DNA of 64,000 bases from Sphingomonas sp. R647. GTDB taxonomy: Bacteria; Pseudomonadota; Alphaproteobacteria; Sphingomonadales; Sphingomonadaceae. Shown here piece after piece: positions 16,447-25,162 of this stretch; position 1 is the stretch's first letter, and each line of letters starts with the position of its first letter. The notes beneath the pieces are model-generated. The model was not told the origin of the DNA. It made no database searches and saw nothing but the letters and a program-made list of their open reading frames with translations. Made by a program: the position numbers and the translations under genes. Location of the stretch: assembly GCF_020177055.1 (NCBI RefSeq), contig NZ_JAIQXT010000002.1:62001-126000 (forward strand), written 5' to 3'.

Positions 16447-17044
16447 CCCGATCCTCTACAGCTTCCGCCGCTGCCCCTATGCGATCCGGGCGCGGCTGGC
16501 GCTGGCGGTGAGCGGGACGGCGGTCGAGCATCGCGAGGTGAAGCTGCGCGACAAGCCGGTGGAGATGCTGGCAGCCTCGCCCAAGGGGACCGTGCCGGTG
16601 CTGGTGCTGCCTGATGGGAGGGTGATCGACGAGAGCCTCGACATCATGCGCTGGGCGCTGGGGCGGAACGACCCGGAGGACTGGCTGGCGGGCGATGACG
16701 CGGCGCTGATCGCGGCGAATGACGGCGCGTTCAAGGGGCATCTCGACCGGTACAAATATCCTGAGCGCTACGCGGCGGATGGCGTGGATCACCGCGCGGC
16801 GGGGTTGGCGATGCTGGGCGCGCTGGAGGTGCGGCTGGGCGAGCAGGCGTATCTCGGGGGAGACCGGTTCGGCCTGGCTGATGCGGCGATCCTGCCGTTC
16901 GTGCGGCAATTTGCTGCGGTAGATCGGGAGTGGTTCGCGGCGCAGGATCTGGCGCGAGTGCAGGGGTGGCTGGCGGCGTTTGTCGGATCGCCGCTGTTTG
17001 AGGGGGTGATGGTGGCTCGGGAGGTTTGGCAGCCGACCGCGTGA
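16433..17044 (+). CDS. Glutathione S-transferase-like protein
   Basis: A 203-residue GST fold with an N-terminal thioredoxin-like domain: [15 protein letters not shown] carries a CPYA motif as in glutaredoxin 2, with KGTVPVL as the cis-proline and DESLDIMRW for glutathione contact. An all-helical C-terminal domain follows. The active-site cysteine suggests thiol-transferase (Grx2 or omega-like) rather than conjugating activity. It overlaps trhO by 14 bases, so it is likely co-translated. Confidence 0.87.
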   Translation: MSLTDPILYSFRRCPYAIRARLALAVSGTAVEHREVKLRDKPVEMLAASPKGTVPVLVLPDGRVIDESLDIMRWALGRNDPEDWLAGDDAALIAANDGAFKGHLDRYKYPERYAADGVDHRAAGLAMLGALEVRLGEQAYLGGDRFGLADAAILPFVRQFAAVDREWFAAQDLARVQGWLAAFVGSPLFEGVMVAREVWQPTA

Positions 17045-17089
17045 CACCCGACCTTGTGTCGCACGTTCTCCGGAAGACTGGTTTCGGGG

Positions 17090-17542
17090 CTAGTCATTAC
17101 GCCTCGACCAATCAAAATTCTCGTCTGGGCGTGGCGGCCGAGGCGGAAGGCTGGGGCCGCGCGATGCACGATAGGTAAGCTGAGCCCCCTTCGCTTCGGC
17201 CACCCGCTTGAACACCCGACCGCGCTCGTCATGGACGATGGCCAGCTTGCCCGGCGCGGTCCAGACGACGTTCATGAAAATCGAGCCGTCCATCCCGGCG
17301 TTGACCTTGCCATGGTCGCTGTCCGCCACGAACACCTCGACGGCATCGGATTGGGGTTCGCTTGCGCGGCCTACCCGAACGATGGTGGCAAAGCCGGTGG
17401 TGGCGCCGCAACTGCGAACTTCGGTTGCCGCATAGCGGTCGCTGCCGATGTCGCGGGCGACTTGCAAAACGTCGGTGCCGCAAGCGGGTTCGATGCCGCA
17501 TGCCGATAACAGGAGAAGCGAAGCGGGCAGCACGGGGCGCAT
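17090..17542 (-). CDS. Putative secreted lipoprotein, unknown function
   Basis: A 150-residue protein with a lipobox-like signal (LLLLSACG, cysteine at about 15), then a compact beta-rich region with three cysteines and a proline/arginine-rich tail (RGPSLPPRPPRPDENF). I do not recognise a domain. It converges on the GST gene and diverges from the HTH gene at 17717. Confidence 0.7.
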   Translation of the reverse strand: MRPVLPASLLLLSACGIEPACGTDVLQVARDIGSDRYAATEVRSCGATTGFATIVRVGRASEPQSDAVEVFVADSDHGKVNAGMDGSIFMNVVWTAPGKLAIVHDERGRVFKRVAEAKGAQLTYRASRGPSLPPRPPRPDENFDWSRRND

Positions 17543-17716
17543 TAGCTGAAGCTAGCCTCCGTCGGTGGACGTGCAAAGCGCCCATGTCACCTGCGGCACG
17601 ACGCTCGACCTAGGACGACGCCGATTGATACAATCGTTACGATATCAGAATGAGTACCGCCGTTATTGCTGGCGGTAACCGTTTTCCTTAGCCGGCGCGT
17701 CAAAGGAGCTGCCGCA

Positions 17717-18055
17717 ATGTTGACCGCTGAACTCGCCCGTCCCGCACTTCCCATGGACCTCGGTGACATCGCTGTCGTACCGGGTGCGTCGTGCGGTGCG
17801 CTGCTGGCGGCGGCGCGGCTCGAGCGGGGTCTGGAACTGAGTGACATCGCGCGCGTCACGCGCTTTTCGGAAGCGTTTATCGCTGTGATCGAGGCGGAGG
17901 ACTATGCGGAATTTGCCGCGCCGATTTACCTGATGGGTGCGGTGCGAGCGTACGCGCGGATCGTGGACCTTGATGCGGAGGTGCTGGTCGACTTGCTGCG
18001 CGGCGAAATTGCCGCGCGCGCGATTACCTGGCGGCGGAGTGGCTGGCTGGCCTGA
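17717..18055 (+). CDS. RodZ-like helix-turn-helix protein without membrane part
   Basis: 112 residues. Residues about 24-90 form a HTH_25/RodZ-type domain (LLAAARLERGLELSDIARVTRF, then IYLMGAVRAYARIVDLD). There is no transmembrane helix or periplasmic domain, unlike true RodZ. AAGGAG lies eight bases before the ATG. It ends 13 bases from the convergent regulator gene. It probably acts as a cytosolic DNA-binding or cytoskeletal adaptor. Confidence 0.8.
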   Translation: MLTAELARPALPMDLGDIAVVPGASCGALLAAARLERGLELSDIARVTRFSEAFIAVIEAEDYAEFAAPIYLMGAVRAYARIVDLDAEVLVDLLRGEIAARAITWRRSGWLA

Positions 18056-18068
18056 CGCGCGGGTGCCG

Positions 18069-19031
18069 CTACCCCGCGTGCGCGTGTTGCGCCACGCCGG
18101 GGCTCTGACGCCAGGGGCGCGGGCGGCGCAGGACGTGATCCAGCGCGGTGCAGCCCTTACCGCAGCGGTGCCGCTCCACCCGCGAGAACAGGGTCGCGGT
18201 GCGCCCGGCGACCAGCTCCAGCGCCTCGACATAGGTCGCGCTGGTGAGGAAGCGGTCCGACGCGCGCACGCCGTTGCCGCGCCGTTCGAACAGATGGGCA
18301 TAAGCGGGGTCCGAGACGATCCGGTACACGGTCGACCGCGAAATCCCGAGCATCCGCGCGAGTTCGGCGAGCGGCACGAACGCGCGCTCCTCGGCATGCG
18401 GAATCGTGTCGGCACGGGCGAAGGGCGTGGTTCCCGATGGCTGGCTGTTGAGGTGCGCGACGCTGGCGGAGCAGACGAGGTGGATCAGGAACAGCTCGGT
18501 AAAGCGCAGGTCGAAATGCTTCGACGTACTCGCCATGACGAGGAACTGGTCGAGCGCCGCCAGCACGCAGCTATTGTCGCAGGTTCCAGAACCCAGCGAC
18601 CCGCGATCGGTCGCGCCCAACGCTTCCATCGTCGCGGCGGCGCGGCGCAGCCGGCGGCTGAGGTCGAGGCACCAGTCAGCGAGCGTGGCCGGCATCGGTG
18701 AGGGGAGCGAGACTCCGCCGGTCTCGGCGATCGCGATCCAGCCGATATCCACCATCTTCTGAACGTTCCGCCGCACGGTTTCAAAGGGCAGCTCGAGTGA
18801 GGAGGCGATGGCGTTGATCGATGGGCCACGCGCAATTACGGGGCCGCGCATTTCGCGATCGATCAAGTCACGGGTGACCGAAATCAGGATCGGAATGCAC
18901 ACCATCCGCGCCCGCGCCAGTTGCGGTGGCAGGCGCGCGCCAAGATCGAGGGTTGCCGCAAAGACTTGCTCGGCAACCACGCGTGTGACGAGTCTGCAAT
19001 TGAGACGCATTACGTCAAGTCGCGTCGACAT
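18069..19031 (-). CDS. Unrecognised regulator with two helix-turn-helix regions
   Basis: About 320 residues, starting at ATG 19031 with a G-rich site upstream; a TTG four codons earlier is possible. Two segments look like DNA-binding helices: SINAIASSLELPFETVRRNVQKMVDIGWI near residue 70-100, and PLAELARMLGISRSTVYRIVSDP near residue 220-245. No known ligand domain is recognised. The gene diverges from the chemotaxis operon across a 257-base region that contains a perfect 10-bp inverted repeat. It may therefore regulate itself or cheA. Confidence 0.7.
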   Translation of the reverse strand: MSTRLDVMRLNCRLVTRVVAEQVFAATLDLGARLPPQLARARMVCIPILISVTRDLIDREMRGPVIARGPSINAIASSLELPFETVRRNVQKMVDIGWIAIAETGGVSLPSPMPATLADWCLDLSRRLRRAAATMEALGATDRGSLGSGTCDNSCVLAALDQFLVMASTSKHFDLRFTELFLIHLVCSASVAHLNSQPSGTTPFARADTIPHAEERAFVPLAELARMLGISRSTVYRIVSDPAYAHLFERRGNGVRASDRFLTSATYVEALELVAGRTATLFSRVERHRCGKGCTALDHVLRRPRPWRQSPGVAQHAHAG

Positions 19032-19053
19032 CCGATCCCCCAACCCGTCAATA

Positions 19054-19150
19054 GGTTATGGGTGTTATAACCCGGCACCTACCGACCTCAATTTGGGTAA
19101 ACCGATTCAGCAGCGGGGGGTACTCCGTGCAAATACGGGAGTATTTGCAC
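19054..19150. promoter_or_regulatory. Candidate operators between regulator and cheA
   Basis: A perfect inverted repeat GTGCAAATAC-GGGA-GTATTTGCAC fills 19127-19150. A second, GGTTAT-N7-ATAACC, lies at 19054-19072 near the regulator's start. Either could be the binding site of the two-HTH protein. Confidence 0.45.
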
Positions 19151-19232
19151 GTTGACGCACAGCCCGTCATTTGGTTGCAAACGTTACTTTAGCGGTCCGA
19201 GATGCGAATCTGCGGCTTCCACCGACCCCGCT

Positions 19233-19247
19233 CTAACCACCTGTTAA
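19233..19247 (+). promoter_or_regulatory. CtrA-like box upstream of the chemotaxis operon
   Basis: CTAA-N7-TTAA followed by CC resembles the CtrA consensus TTAA-N7-TTAAC with one mismatch. It lies about 40 bases before the cheA start. Confidence 0.35.
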
Positions 19248-19288
19248 CCGTGTCGATGCCATGACCGCACGGTGGTGTGGGGGCGGCC

Positions 19289-21598
19289 GTGGACGATCTG
19301 TTACAAGAATTCATTGCCGAGACGCGGGAAACGCTCGAAGCGCTGTCGGGCGAGATCGTCGCCTGGGAGGCGTCGCCGCAGGACCGCGAGCGCCTCGACG
19401 CGATTTTTCGCTTTGTTCACACCGTCAAGGGCAGCTGCGGATTCCTTGATCTGCCGCGGCTCGCGCGCCTCAGCCATGCGGCCGAAGATGTGCTGGCCGA
19501 TGTGCGCGCGGGCGATCGCGTGCCGGATCGCGCATTGGTCAACGCCGTGCTGGGCGTAGTCGACCGGATCGGCGAGATTGTCGAGGCGATCGACGCTGGC
19601 GCGGCGCTGGACGATACGGGTGAGGATCTGCTGATCGCCGCGCTGGCGGGCGGGGCTGCCGAGATGGCGCAACCGAGCGCCCCTGTGGTGCAGCGCGCAC
19701 ACAGCCGCAGCGTGCGGCTGAACGTCGACCTGCTCGACCGGATGATGAGCGGCATGTCCGACATGGTGCTCGCGCGCAACGAGCTGTCGCGTCGGCTGCG
19801 CAGTGCCGAGGTCGATCCGCAGGTCGAAGCGGCGCTGGAGCGGATGTCCGCGACCGTCGCCGACCTGCGCGACACGGTGACGCGGACGCGGATGCAGAAG
19901 ATCGACGCTTTGTTCTCCGCCTTGCCGCGCATGGTGCGCGATACCGCGGCGGGGCTGGGCAAATCGGTGCTGCTCAATGTCGAGGGCGCCGAGGTCGAGC
20001 TCGACCGCGAGATGATCGAGGTGCTGCGCGACCCGCTGGTCCACATCATCCGCAATTCGATCGACCATGGCATCGAACATCCCGCCGAGCGCCGCGCCGC
20101 GGGCAAGCGCGAACATGGCCGCCTGACCGTGTCGGCGCGCCAGTCGGGCAATCAGATCGTCGTCGAAGTGTCCGACGACGGGCGCGGGATCGATGTCGAC
20201 CGGGTGATCCGCAAGCTGGCCGATACTGGCCGCGATGAGCGTGAGCTGCGTGCGCTGGGCGACCGTGCCAAGCTGGCGCTGATCTTTGAGGCGGGTCTGT
20301 CGACCAAGGACGAAGTGACCGAGATTTCGGGGCGCGGCGTTGGAATGGACGTGGTCCGCGCTGCGATCGAGCAGATCGGTGGACGCGTCGAGCTGCATAA
20401 TGATCCCGGCCGGGGCCTGCGCATCCTGATCCATGTGCCGCTGACCCTGTCGATTATCCCGACGATCGTGGTGGGGGCGGGGGGCCAGTCCTTTGCGATC
20501 CCGCGTCAGGCGATCGAGGAAATCGTCAGCGAGCGCAGCGATGCGATCCGCGTCGACCGCATCGGCAGCGCCTGGGTGGTAACGCTGCGCGACCGGCGGC
20601 TGCCGATGATCGTGCTGGCCGACCAACTGGGGCTGAAGCCGGTGGCGAGCAGCGGCTATCCGATGGTTGCGATCGTGAGCATGGGTGAGGGCAGCTATGC
20701 GCTGCGTGTCGATGATGTGCTCGACAATGAGGAATTGGTGATCAAGCCCGCGGCGCCCGCGATCATGGCGACGGGCATCTATGCCGGGCAGACCTTGCCC
20801 GACAGCGGCTGTCCGATGCTGTTGCTCGATTGCGCAGGGCTGGCGCGCGACGCCGGGCTGCAGTTCGAGCGGGCGCGTGAACTCGAGATCGAAGAGGAAA
20901 GCGTTTCGCTGGACGATGGTGCGCTGGCGCTGGTGTTCACCGATCTGGACGGCGCGCGCCGTGCGGTGCCACTGGAGGTCGTCGACCGGATCGAAAAGGT
21001 CGGCGCGGGCGCGATCCATCGCAGCGCGGGCCGCCTGCGCCTGACCATCGATGACCGCATCCTGCCGGTCGCTGCGGTCGAGGGGGCGGATCCCAAGCGC
21101 ACCGGATCGATCCTGCGGCTGCGCGATGGAATGACCGAGATCGCCTATGCCATCGCCGAACCGGCCGACATCGTCGCGATGCCGACCGAGATCGCGCCGG
21201 CGAGCCTGCCCGGCCCGATCGCGGGCGTGGCGCTGATCGATGGCGAGCCGGTCGAGATGCTCGATCCGATGTGGCTGTTCGGCGAACATGGTGAGGCGGA
21301 TTCGGACAGCGACGCGGCGCCGCTGTGCCTGTTGGGCGGTGGCGACACCGGCTGGCTCGGCACGTTCATCCAACCGCTGCTGGAGGGCGCGGGCTATCGC
21401 GTCGTCAGCGCGCTGGCGCCGGGCGAGGCGGCGCAGGTCGTACTGACGCTCGATGCCGAGCCGGAGGGCGGCGAGGCCGCGCCGGTGGTGCGGCTGCGCA
21501 GCCGCAAGCGCGGCGGCAGCGACGGAACCATCTATCGCTATGATCGCGAGGCGCTGCTTGGCGCGATCGCCGAAGTTGCCCGGGGAGGCACGCGATGA
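19289..21598 (+). CDS. cheA: Chemotaxis histidine kinase CheA with two CheW-like domains
   Basis: About 769 residues. The HPT domain has the phosphorylated H44 in FRFVHTVKGSCGF. No CheY-binding P2 domain is obvious between it and the P3 dimerisation helix (LNVDLLDRMMSGMSDMVLARNEL). The P4 kinase motifs are intact: IIRNSIDHGIEHP, DDGRGIDVDRV and GRGVGMDVV. Two CheW-like domains follow (about 395-520 and 535-640). The last 100 residues look like a degenerate receiver without the usual acidic pocket. The GTG at 19289 gives the family-typical DDLLQEF start; a GTG at 19277 is possible. Confidence 0.93.
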   Translation: MDDLLQEFIAETRETLEALSGEIVAWEASPQDRERLDAIFRFVHTVKGSCGFLDLPRLARLSHAAEDVLADVRAGDRVPDRALVNAVLGVVDRIGEIVEAIDAGAALDDTGEDLLIAALAGGAAEMAQPSAPVVQRAHSRSVRLNVDLLDRMMSGMSDMVLARNELSRRLRSAEVDPQVEAALERMSATVADLRDTVTRTRMQKIDALFSALPRMVRDTAAGLGKSVLLNVEGAEVELDREMIEVLRDPLVHIIRNSIDHGIEHPAERRAAGKREHGRLTVSARQSGNQIVVEVSDDGRGIDVDRVIRKLADTGRDERELRALGDRAKLALIFEAGLSTKDEVTEISGRGVGMDVVRAAIEQIGGRVELHNDPGRGLRILIHVPLTLSIIPTIVVGAGGQSFAIPRQAIEEIVSERSDAIRVDRIGSAWVVTLRDRRLPMIVLADQLGLKPVASSGYPMVAIVSMGEGSYALRVDDVLDNEELVIKPAAPAIMATGIYAGQTLPDSGCPMLLLDCAGLARDAGLQFERARELEIEEESVSLDDGALALVFTDLDGARRAVPLEVVDRIEKVGAGAIHRSAGRLRLTIDDRILPVAAVEGADPKRTGSILRLRDGMTEIAYAIAEPADIVAMPTEIAPASLPGPIAGVALIDGEPVEMLDPMWLFGEHGEADSDSDAAPLCLLGGGDTGWLGTFIQPLLEGAGYRVVSALAPGEAAQVVLTLDAEPEGGEAAPVVRLRSRKRGGSDGTIYRYDREALLGAIAEVARGGTR

Positions 21599-22029
21599 CC
21601 GAACAGCTGTTCCTGATCGCGCATATCGCCGGGCAATCGGTCGCGATCGACGCCAATCAGGTCGAATCGGTGGTCGATATCGGCAACATCGTCGCGGTGC
21701 CGCGTGCGCAGGGTCATGTCCGCGGGCTCGCCGCGCTGCGCAGCCGGGTGGTGACGGTGATCGATACCCGCGCCGCGCTGGGGCTGGAGCCGGGCGAGGG
21801 CGCTGGTGGTCGCGCGGTGATCACCCCGGTCGATGGCCATCATTATGCGATGCTGGTCGATGCGCTCGACGATGTCGCGCCGTTCGAGCCGCAGCCGCTG
21901 GCAGCGGGCGTGCCGCTGTCGGGGATGTGGCAGCAGGCCGGGCGCGGGCTGATCGAGCGCGACGGCGAACCGATCCTGACGATCGACCTGGCGGCGCTGG
22001 TCCCCGGCCTTGTTGCGCCGACCACGTGA
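21595..22029 (+). CDS. cheW: Chemotaxis coupling protein CheW
   Basis: A 144-residue single CheW domain that would link chemoreceptors to CheA. The characteristic pattern IDANQVESVVDI...VRGLAALRSRVVTVIDTR is present. The ATG overlaps the cheA stop (ATGA), giving equimolar translation of the signalling complex. Confidence 0.93.
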   Translation: MTEQLFLIAHIAGQSVAIDANQVESVVDIGNIVAVPRAQGHVRGLAALRSRVVTVIDTRAALGLEPGEGAGGRAVITPVDGHHYAMLVDALDDVAPFEPQPLAAGVPLSGMWQQAGRGLIERDGEPILTIDLAALVPGLVAPTT

Positions 22030-22103
22030 TCGGCAATTAACGTCCTACTTACGTATTTATTCCATAGTCGTCGTCAGTTCCGCAGAACCGGGAAGTGTCT
22101 CGT

Positions 22104-22469
22104 ATGAAAACCTGCCTCGTCGTCGATGACTCCAAGGTGATCCGAAAGGTCGCGCGGCACATCCTCGAGACGTTGAATTTCGAAGTGCGCGAGGCCGGTG
22201 ATGGGCGCGAGGCGCTGGAGGCATGCCTTGAGGCATCGCCGGACGTGGTGCTGCTCGACTGGAACATGCCGGTGATGAGCGGGATGGATTTCCTGCGCGC
22301 GCTCAAGGACAGCGGCATCGCCAACAAGCCGAAAGTGGTGTTCTGCACCACCGAAAACGGCATGGCTTATATCCGCGCCGCGATCGAGGCGGGTGCCGAC
22401 GAATATGTGATGAAGCCGTTCGACCGCGAAACGCTGGAGAGCAAGCTTCAGATCGTCGGCGTCGCTTAA
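22104..22469 (+). CDS. cheY: CheY-type single-domain response regulator
   Basis: 121 residues of receiver domain alone: acidic pocket VDDS, phosphorylated D52 in LLDWNMP, the switch threonine in FCTTENG and the lysine in VMKPFD. The LLDWNMP pattern is typical of chemotaxis CheY. The ATG at 22104 is preferred to an in-frame GTG at 22095. It is the third gene of the che operon, separated from cheW by 74 bases. Confidence 0.9.
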   Translation: MKTCLVVDDSKVIRKVARHILETLNFEVREAGDGREALEACLEASPDVVLLDWNMPVMSGMDFLRALKDSGIANKPKVVFCTTENGMAYIRAAIEAGADEYVMKPFDRETLESKLQIVGVA

Positions 22470-22481
22470 GGAAATTTTCGA

Positions 22482-23540
22482 ATGTCTGGCAGTCCCCTCG
22501 CGGCCGGCATCCCGCCGGATCCGCGCGACGATGTCGTTCGCATCCTGATCGTCGATGATTCGGCTGTCGCCCGCGCGGTGCTGAGCCGGATGATTGAGGG
22601 GATGCGCGGCTTTGCCGTGGTCGGGGCGGTCAGCAATGTGCCGGGCGCGCTCGCCTTTCTCGCGTCGCACCGCGCCGATGTGATCCTGCTCGACCTTGAG
22701 ATGCCCGGAGTTCACGGCCTGACCGGTCTGCCCGACCTGCTGGTCGCGGGGCAGGGGGCGAAGATTCTGGTGGTGTCCTCTGCCGCCGAACGCGGGGCCG
22801 CCGCCGCGGTGCAGGCGCTGGCGCTGGGTGCCGCCGACACGCTGGTCAAGCCGGGCGTGGGCAGCTTTGCCGGCAAGTTCGCCGAGACGCTGGAGGAGCG
22901 GCTGACGCGCCTGACCGATCGCGCGGGCGAACTGGTCGGGCCGAGCCGTGTGCCGATCGGCGTGCCGCAGGAATTCGATATCGTCGCGGTCGGCGCATCG
23001 ACCGGTGGCATCCATGCGCTAAGCCAGATGCTGCGCGCGATCCCGCCGAGCTTCGAGGTCCCGATTCTGGTGACCCAGCATCTGCCCGCCTCCTTCATGA
23101 GCTATTTCGCCGCGCAACTGGCGGTGCTCGCCGGTCGCCCGTGCGAGGTGGCCGAGGATCATATGCGGGTGCGCCCGGGCCGGATGCTGGTCGCGCCCGG
23201 CCATGCCCATCTCCGCTGCGTCCGCAGCAGCGAGGGGGTCGGGATCCGGCTGACCGATGAGCGTTCGGTCAGCGGGTGCATGCCTTCGGTCGATCCGATG
23301 CTCGAATCGGTGGCCGAAGTTTATGGCAAGCGCGGCCTTGGCGTGATGCTGTCGGGCATGGGGCGCGACGGATCGATCGGCGCGCGCGACCTGATCGACG
23401 CGGGCGGCGCGATTCTGGCGCAGGATCGTGCCAGCTCGGTCGTGTGGGGCATGCCCGGCGCGGTCGCCGCGAGCGCCAGCGCGGTGCTGCCCCCCGACGA
23501 GATCGGACGCATGGTCGCCAGCCAGCGGCGGCCGCGTTGA
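22482..23540 (+). CDS. cheB: Chemotaxis methylesterase/deamidase CheB
   Basis: 352 residues: an N-terminal receiver with D71 and a C-terminal methylesterase with the catalytic triad S173 (GASTGG), H200 (TQHLP) and D296 (MGRDG). It removes methyl groups from chemoreceptors after phosphorylation by CheA. It sits 12 bases after cheY and overlaps cheR by one base. Confidence 0.96.
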   Translation: MSGSPLAAGIPPDPRDDVVRILIVDDSAVARAVLSRMIEGMRGFAVVGAVSNVPGALAFLASHRADVILLDLEMPGVHGLTGLPDLLVAGQGAKILVVSSAAERGAAAAVQALALGAADTLVKPGVGSFAGKFAETLEERLTRLTDRAGELVGPSRVPIGVPQEFDIVAVGASTGGIHALSQMLRAIPPSFEVPILVTQHLPASFMSYFAAQLAVLAGRPCEVAEDHMRVRPGRMLVAPGHAHLRCVRSSEGVGIRLTDERSVSGCMPSVDPMLESVAEVYGKRGLGVMLSGMGRDGSIGARDLIDAGGAILAQDRASSVVWGMPGAVAASASAVLPPDEIGRMVASQRRPR

Positions 23541-24400
23541 TGTCGGCAACCCAACCCTTTGCCTCATCCGGCGCAATCAATGTCGTCGGCGCATTGTTGG
23601 AACAGCGCACCGGGCAGCAGATCGCCGCCAACCGCGCGTGGCGGATCGAAACCGCGCTGAAGACGGTGCTGCGCGCGCATGGCCTGGACAGTGTCGATCA
23701 GCTGATCGCGCGGCTGACCGGTACCCCCACCGGGCCGCTCGCCGATGCGGTGGTCGATGCGCTGCTCAACAACGAAACCTCCTTCTTTCGTGACACCGGT
23801 GTTCTGGAGCTGGTGGTCGAAGCCGCAGCGGCGATCGCGGCCGAGCAGCCGGGGCGCCGGCTGCGCATCTGGTCGGCGGGCTGTTCGACTGGGCAGGAAC
23901 CCTACTCGCTCGCAATGCTGTTCGAGGAAGCCTATGTCGCGCGCGGCTTGCCGTTCCCTGAAATCGTCGCGACCGACGTGTCAGCAGCGACGGTCGATCG
24001 CGCGCGCGCGGGACGCTTTTCGCAGTTCGAGATCCAGCGCGGGTTGCCGATCCGGCGCATGATGACCTGGTTCGAACAGGATGGCACCGAATGGGTCGTC
24101 CGCCCCGAACTCGCCCGCCGGATCCAGTTCCGCCGCCATAATCTGGCGCAGGACGCCGCGCCGCCGGGCAAGTTCGACCTGGTGCTGTGCCGCAACGTCC
24201 TGTTCTACTTTCCGCAGGCGATGCGCGCCCGCGCCTATCAGACGTTGCGCAGCGCGGTCCGCGATGGCGGCGCGCTGTTGCTGGGGGCGGGGGAGACGGT
24301 GATCGGCCAGACCGATGCGTTTGTGCCGTGCGCGCGGATTCGCGGCCTGTATCGCGCCGATACCGCACGTTGCGTCCCGCCGGCGGCTGCGTTCGGCTGA
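23540..24400 (+). CDS. cheR: Chemotaxis receptor methyltransferase CheR
   Basis: A 286-residue SAM-dependent methyltransferase with an N-terminal helical CheR domain (NNETSFFRD) and the SAM motif SAGCSTGQEPYSLAM. The later signature FDLVLCRNVLFYF is also present. The ATG shares its A with the cheB stop (TGATG). CheR adds the methyl groups that CheB removes. It ends the operon; no receptor, CheD or CheZ gene is adjacent. Confidence 0.95.
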   Translation: MSATQPFASSGAINVVGALLEQRTGQQIAANRAWRIETALKTVLRAHGLDSVDQLIARLTGTPTGPLADAVVDALLNNETSFFRDTGVLELVVEAAAAIAAEQPGRRLRIWSAGCSTGQEPYSLAMLFEEAYVARGLPFPEIVATDVSAATVDRARAGRFSQFEIQRGLPIRRMMTWFEQDGTEWVVRPELARRIQFRRHNLAQDAAPPGKFDLVLCRNVLFYFPQAMRARAYQTLRSAVRDGGALLLGAGETVIGQTDAFVPCARIRGLYRADTARCVPPAAAFG

Positions 24401-24454
24401 CACCGGGTTTCAACCGGCTTGCGTTTCGGCGCGTGTCGCCGCATCCCTCAGCGC

Positions 24455-25162
24455 ATGCAGGACCGGGCCGAGCTCAACATCATCGAGGCGCCTTCGCCCA
24501 ATTTCAACGAACGGCTGCTGCCGGTCAGCATGATCGTGCTGCACTATACCGGCATGCGCAGTTCCGAAGAGGCGATCGAGCGGTTGCGCGATCCGGCGTT
24601 CGGGGTCTCCAGCCATTATGTGGTGGCCGAGGACGGACAGGTCGTCCGGATGGTCGATGAGGGCAAGCGCGCCTGGCACGCGGGCGGGTCGCACTGGCGC
24701 GGCGTGACCGATGTCAATTCGGCATCGGTGGGGATCGAGATCGTCAATCCCGGCCATGAATATGGCTATCGCCCGTTTCCCGACGAACAGATCGACGCGG
24801 TGATCCGGCTGGTTGCCGATATCAAGGACCGCTACGCGATCACGCGCGGCAATGTCGTCGGCCATTCCGACATTGCCCCGGCGCGCAAGCAGGATCCGGG
24901 CGAGTTGTTCCCATGGGGCAAGCTGGCACGGCTGCGGCTGGCGCTGCCGCGCCCGACCAAGAATTTGATGGACCCCGGCTGGACCGATGGCGGCTTTCTG
25001 CTCGCGCTGGAGCGGTTCGGCTATGACGTGCGCGATCCGCTGGCGGCGACGGTGGCGTTTCAGCGGCGCTTCCGGCCCGAGCTGATCGACGGAACGATCG
25101 ACGCAGAATGCCGAATGCTGCTGCTCGCATTGCTGCTGCCCAAGCCCCAGGGCGAAGACTGA
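24455..25162 (+). CDS. N-acetylmuramoyl-L-alanine amidase (AmiD-like, zinc)
   Basis: 235 residues of an amidase_2 domain with zinc ligands in VLHYTGM and GHSDIAPARKQDPG, the motif VGIEIVNPGHE, and a C-terminal peptidoglycan-binding-like helix set (about 170-230). No signal peptide is seen at the chosen ATG (24455), so it may work in the cytoplasm on recycled muropeptides, as AmpD does, unless the start lies upstream. The ribosome-binding site is weak. Its stop overlaps the nnr start. Confidence 0.88.
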   Translation: MQDRAELNIIEAPSPNFNERLLPVSMIVLHYTGMRSSEEAIERLRDPAFGVSSHYVVAEDGQVVRMVDEGKRAWHAGGSHWRGVTDVNSASVGIEIVNPGHEYGYRPFPDEQIDAVIRLVADIKDRYAITRGNVVGHSDIAPARKQDPGELFPWGKLARLRLALPRPTKNLMDPGWTDGGFLLALERFGYDVRDPLAATVAFQRRFRPELIDGTIDAECRMLLLALLLPKPQGED

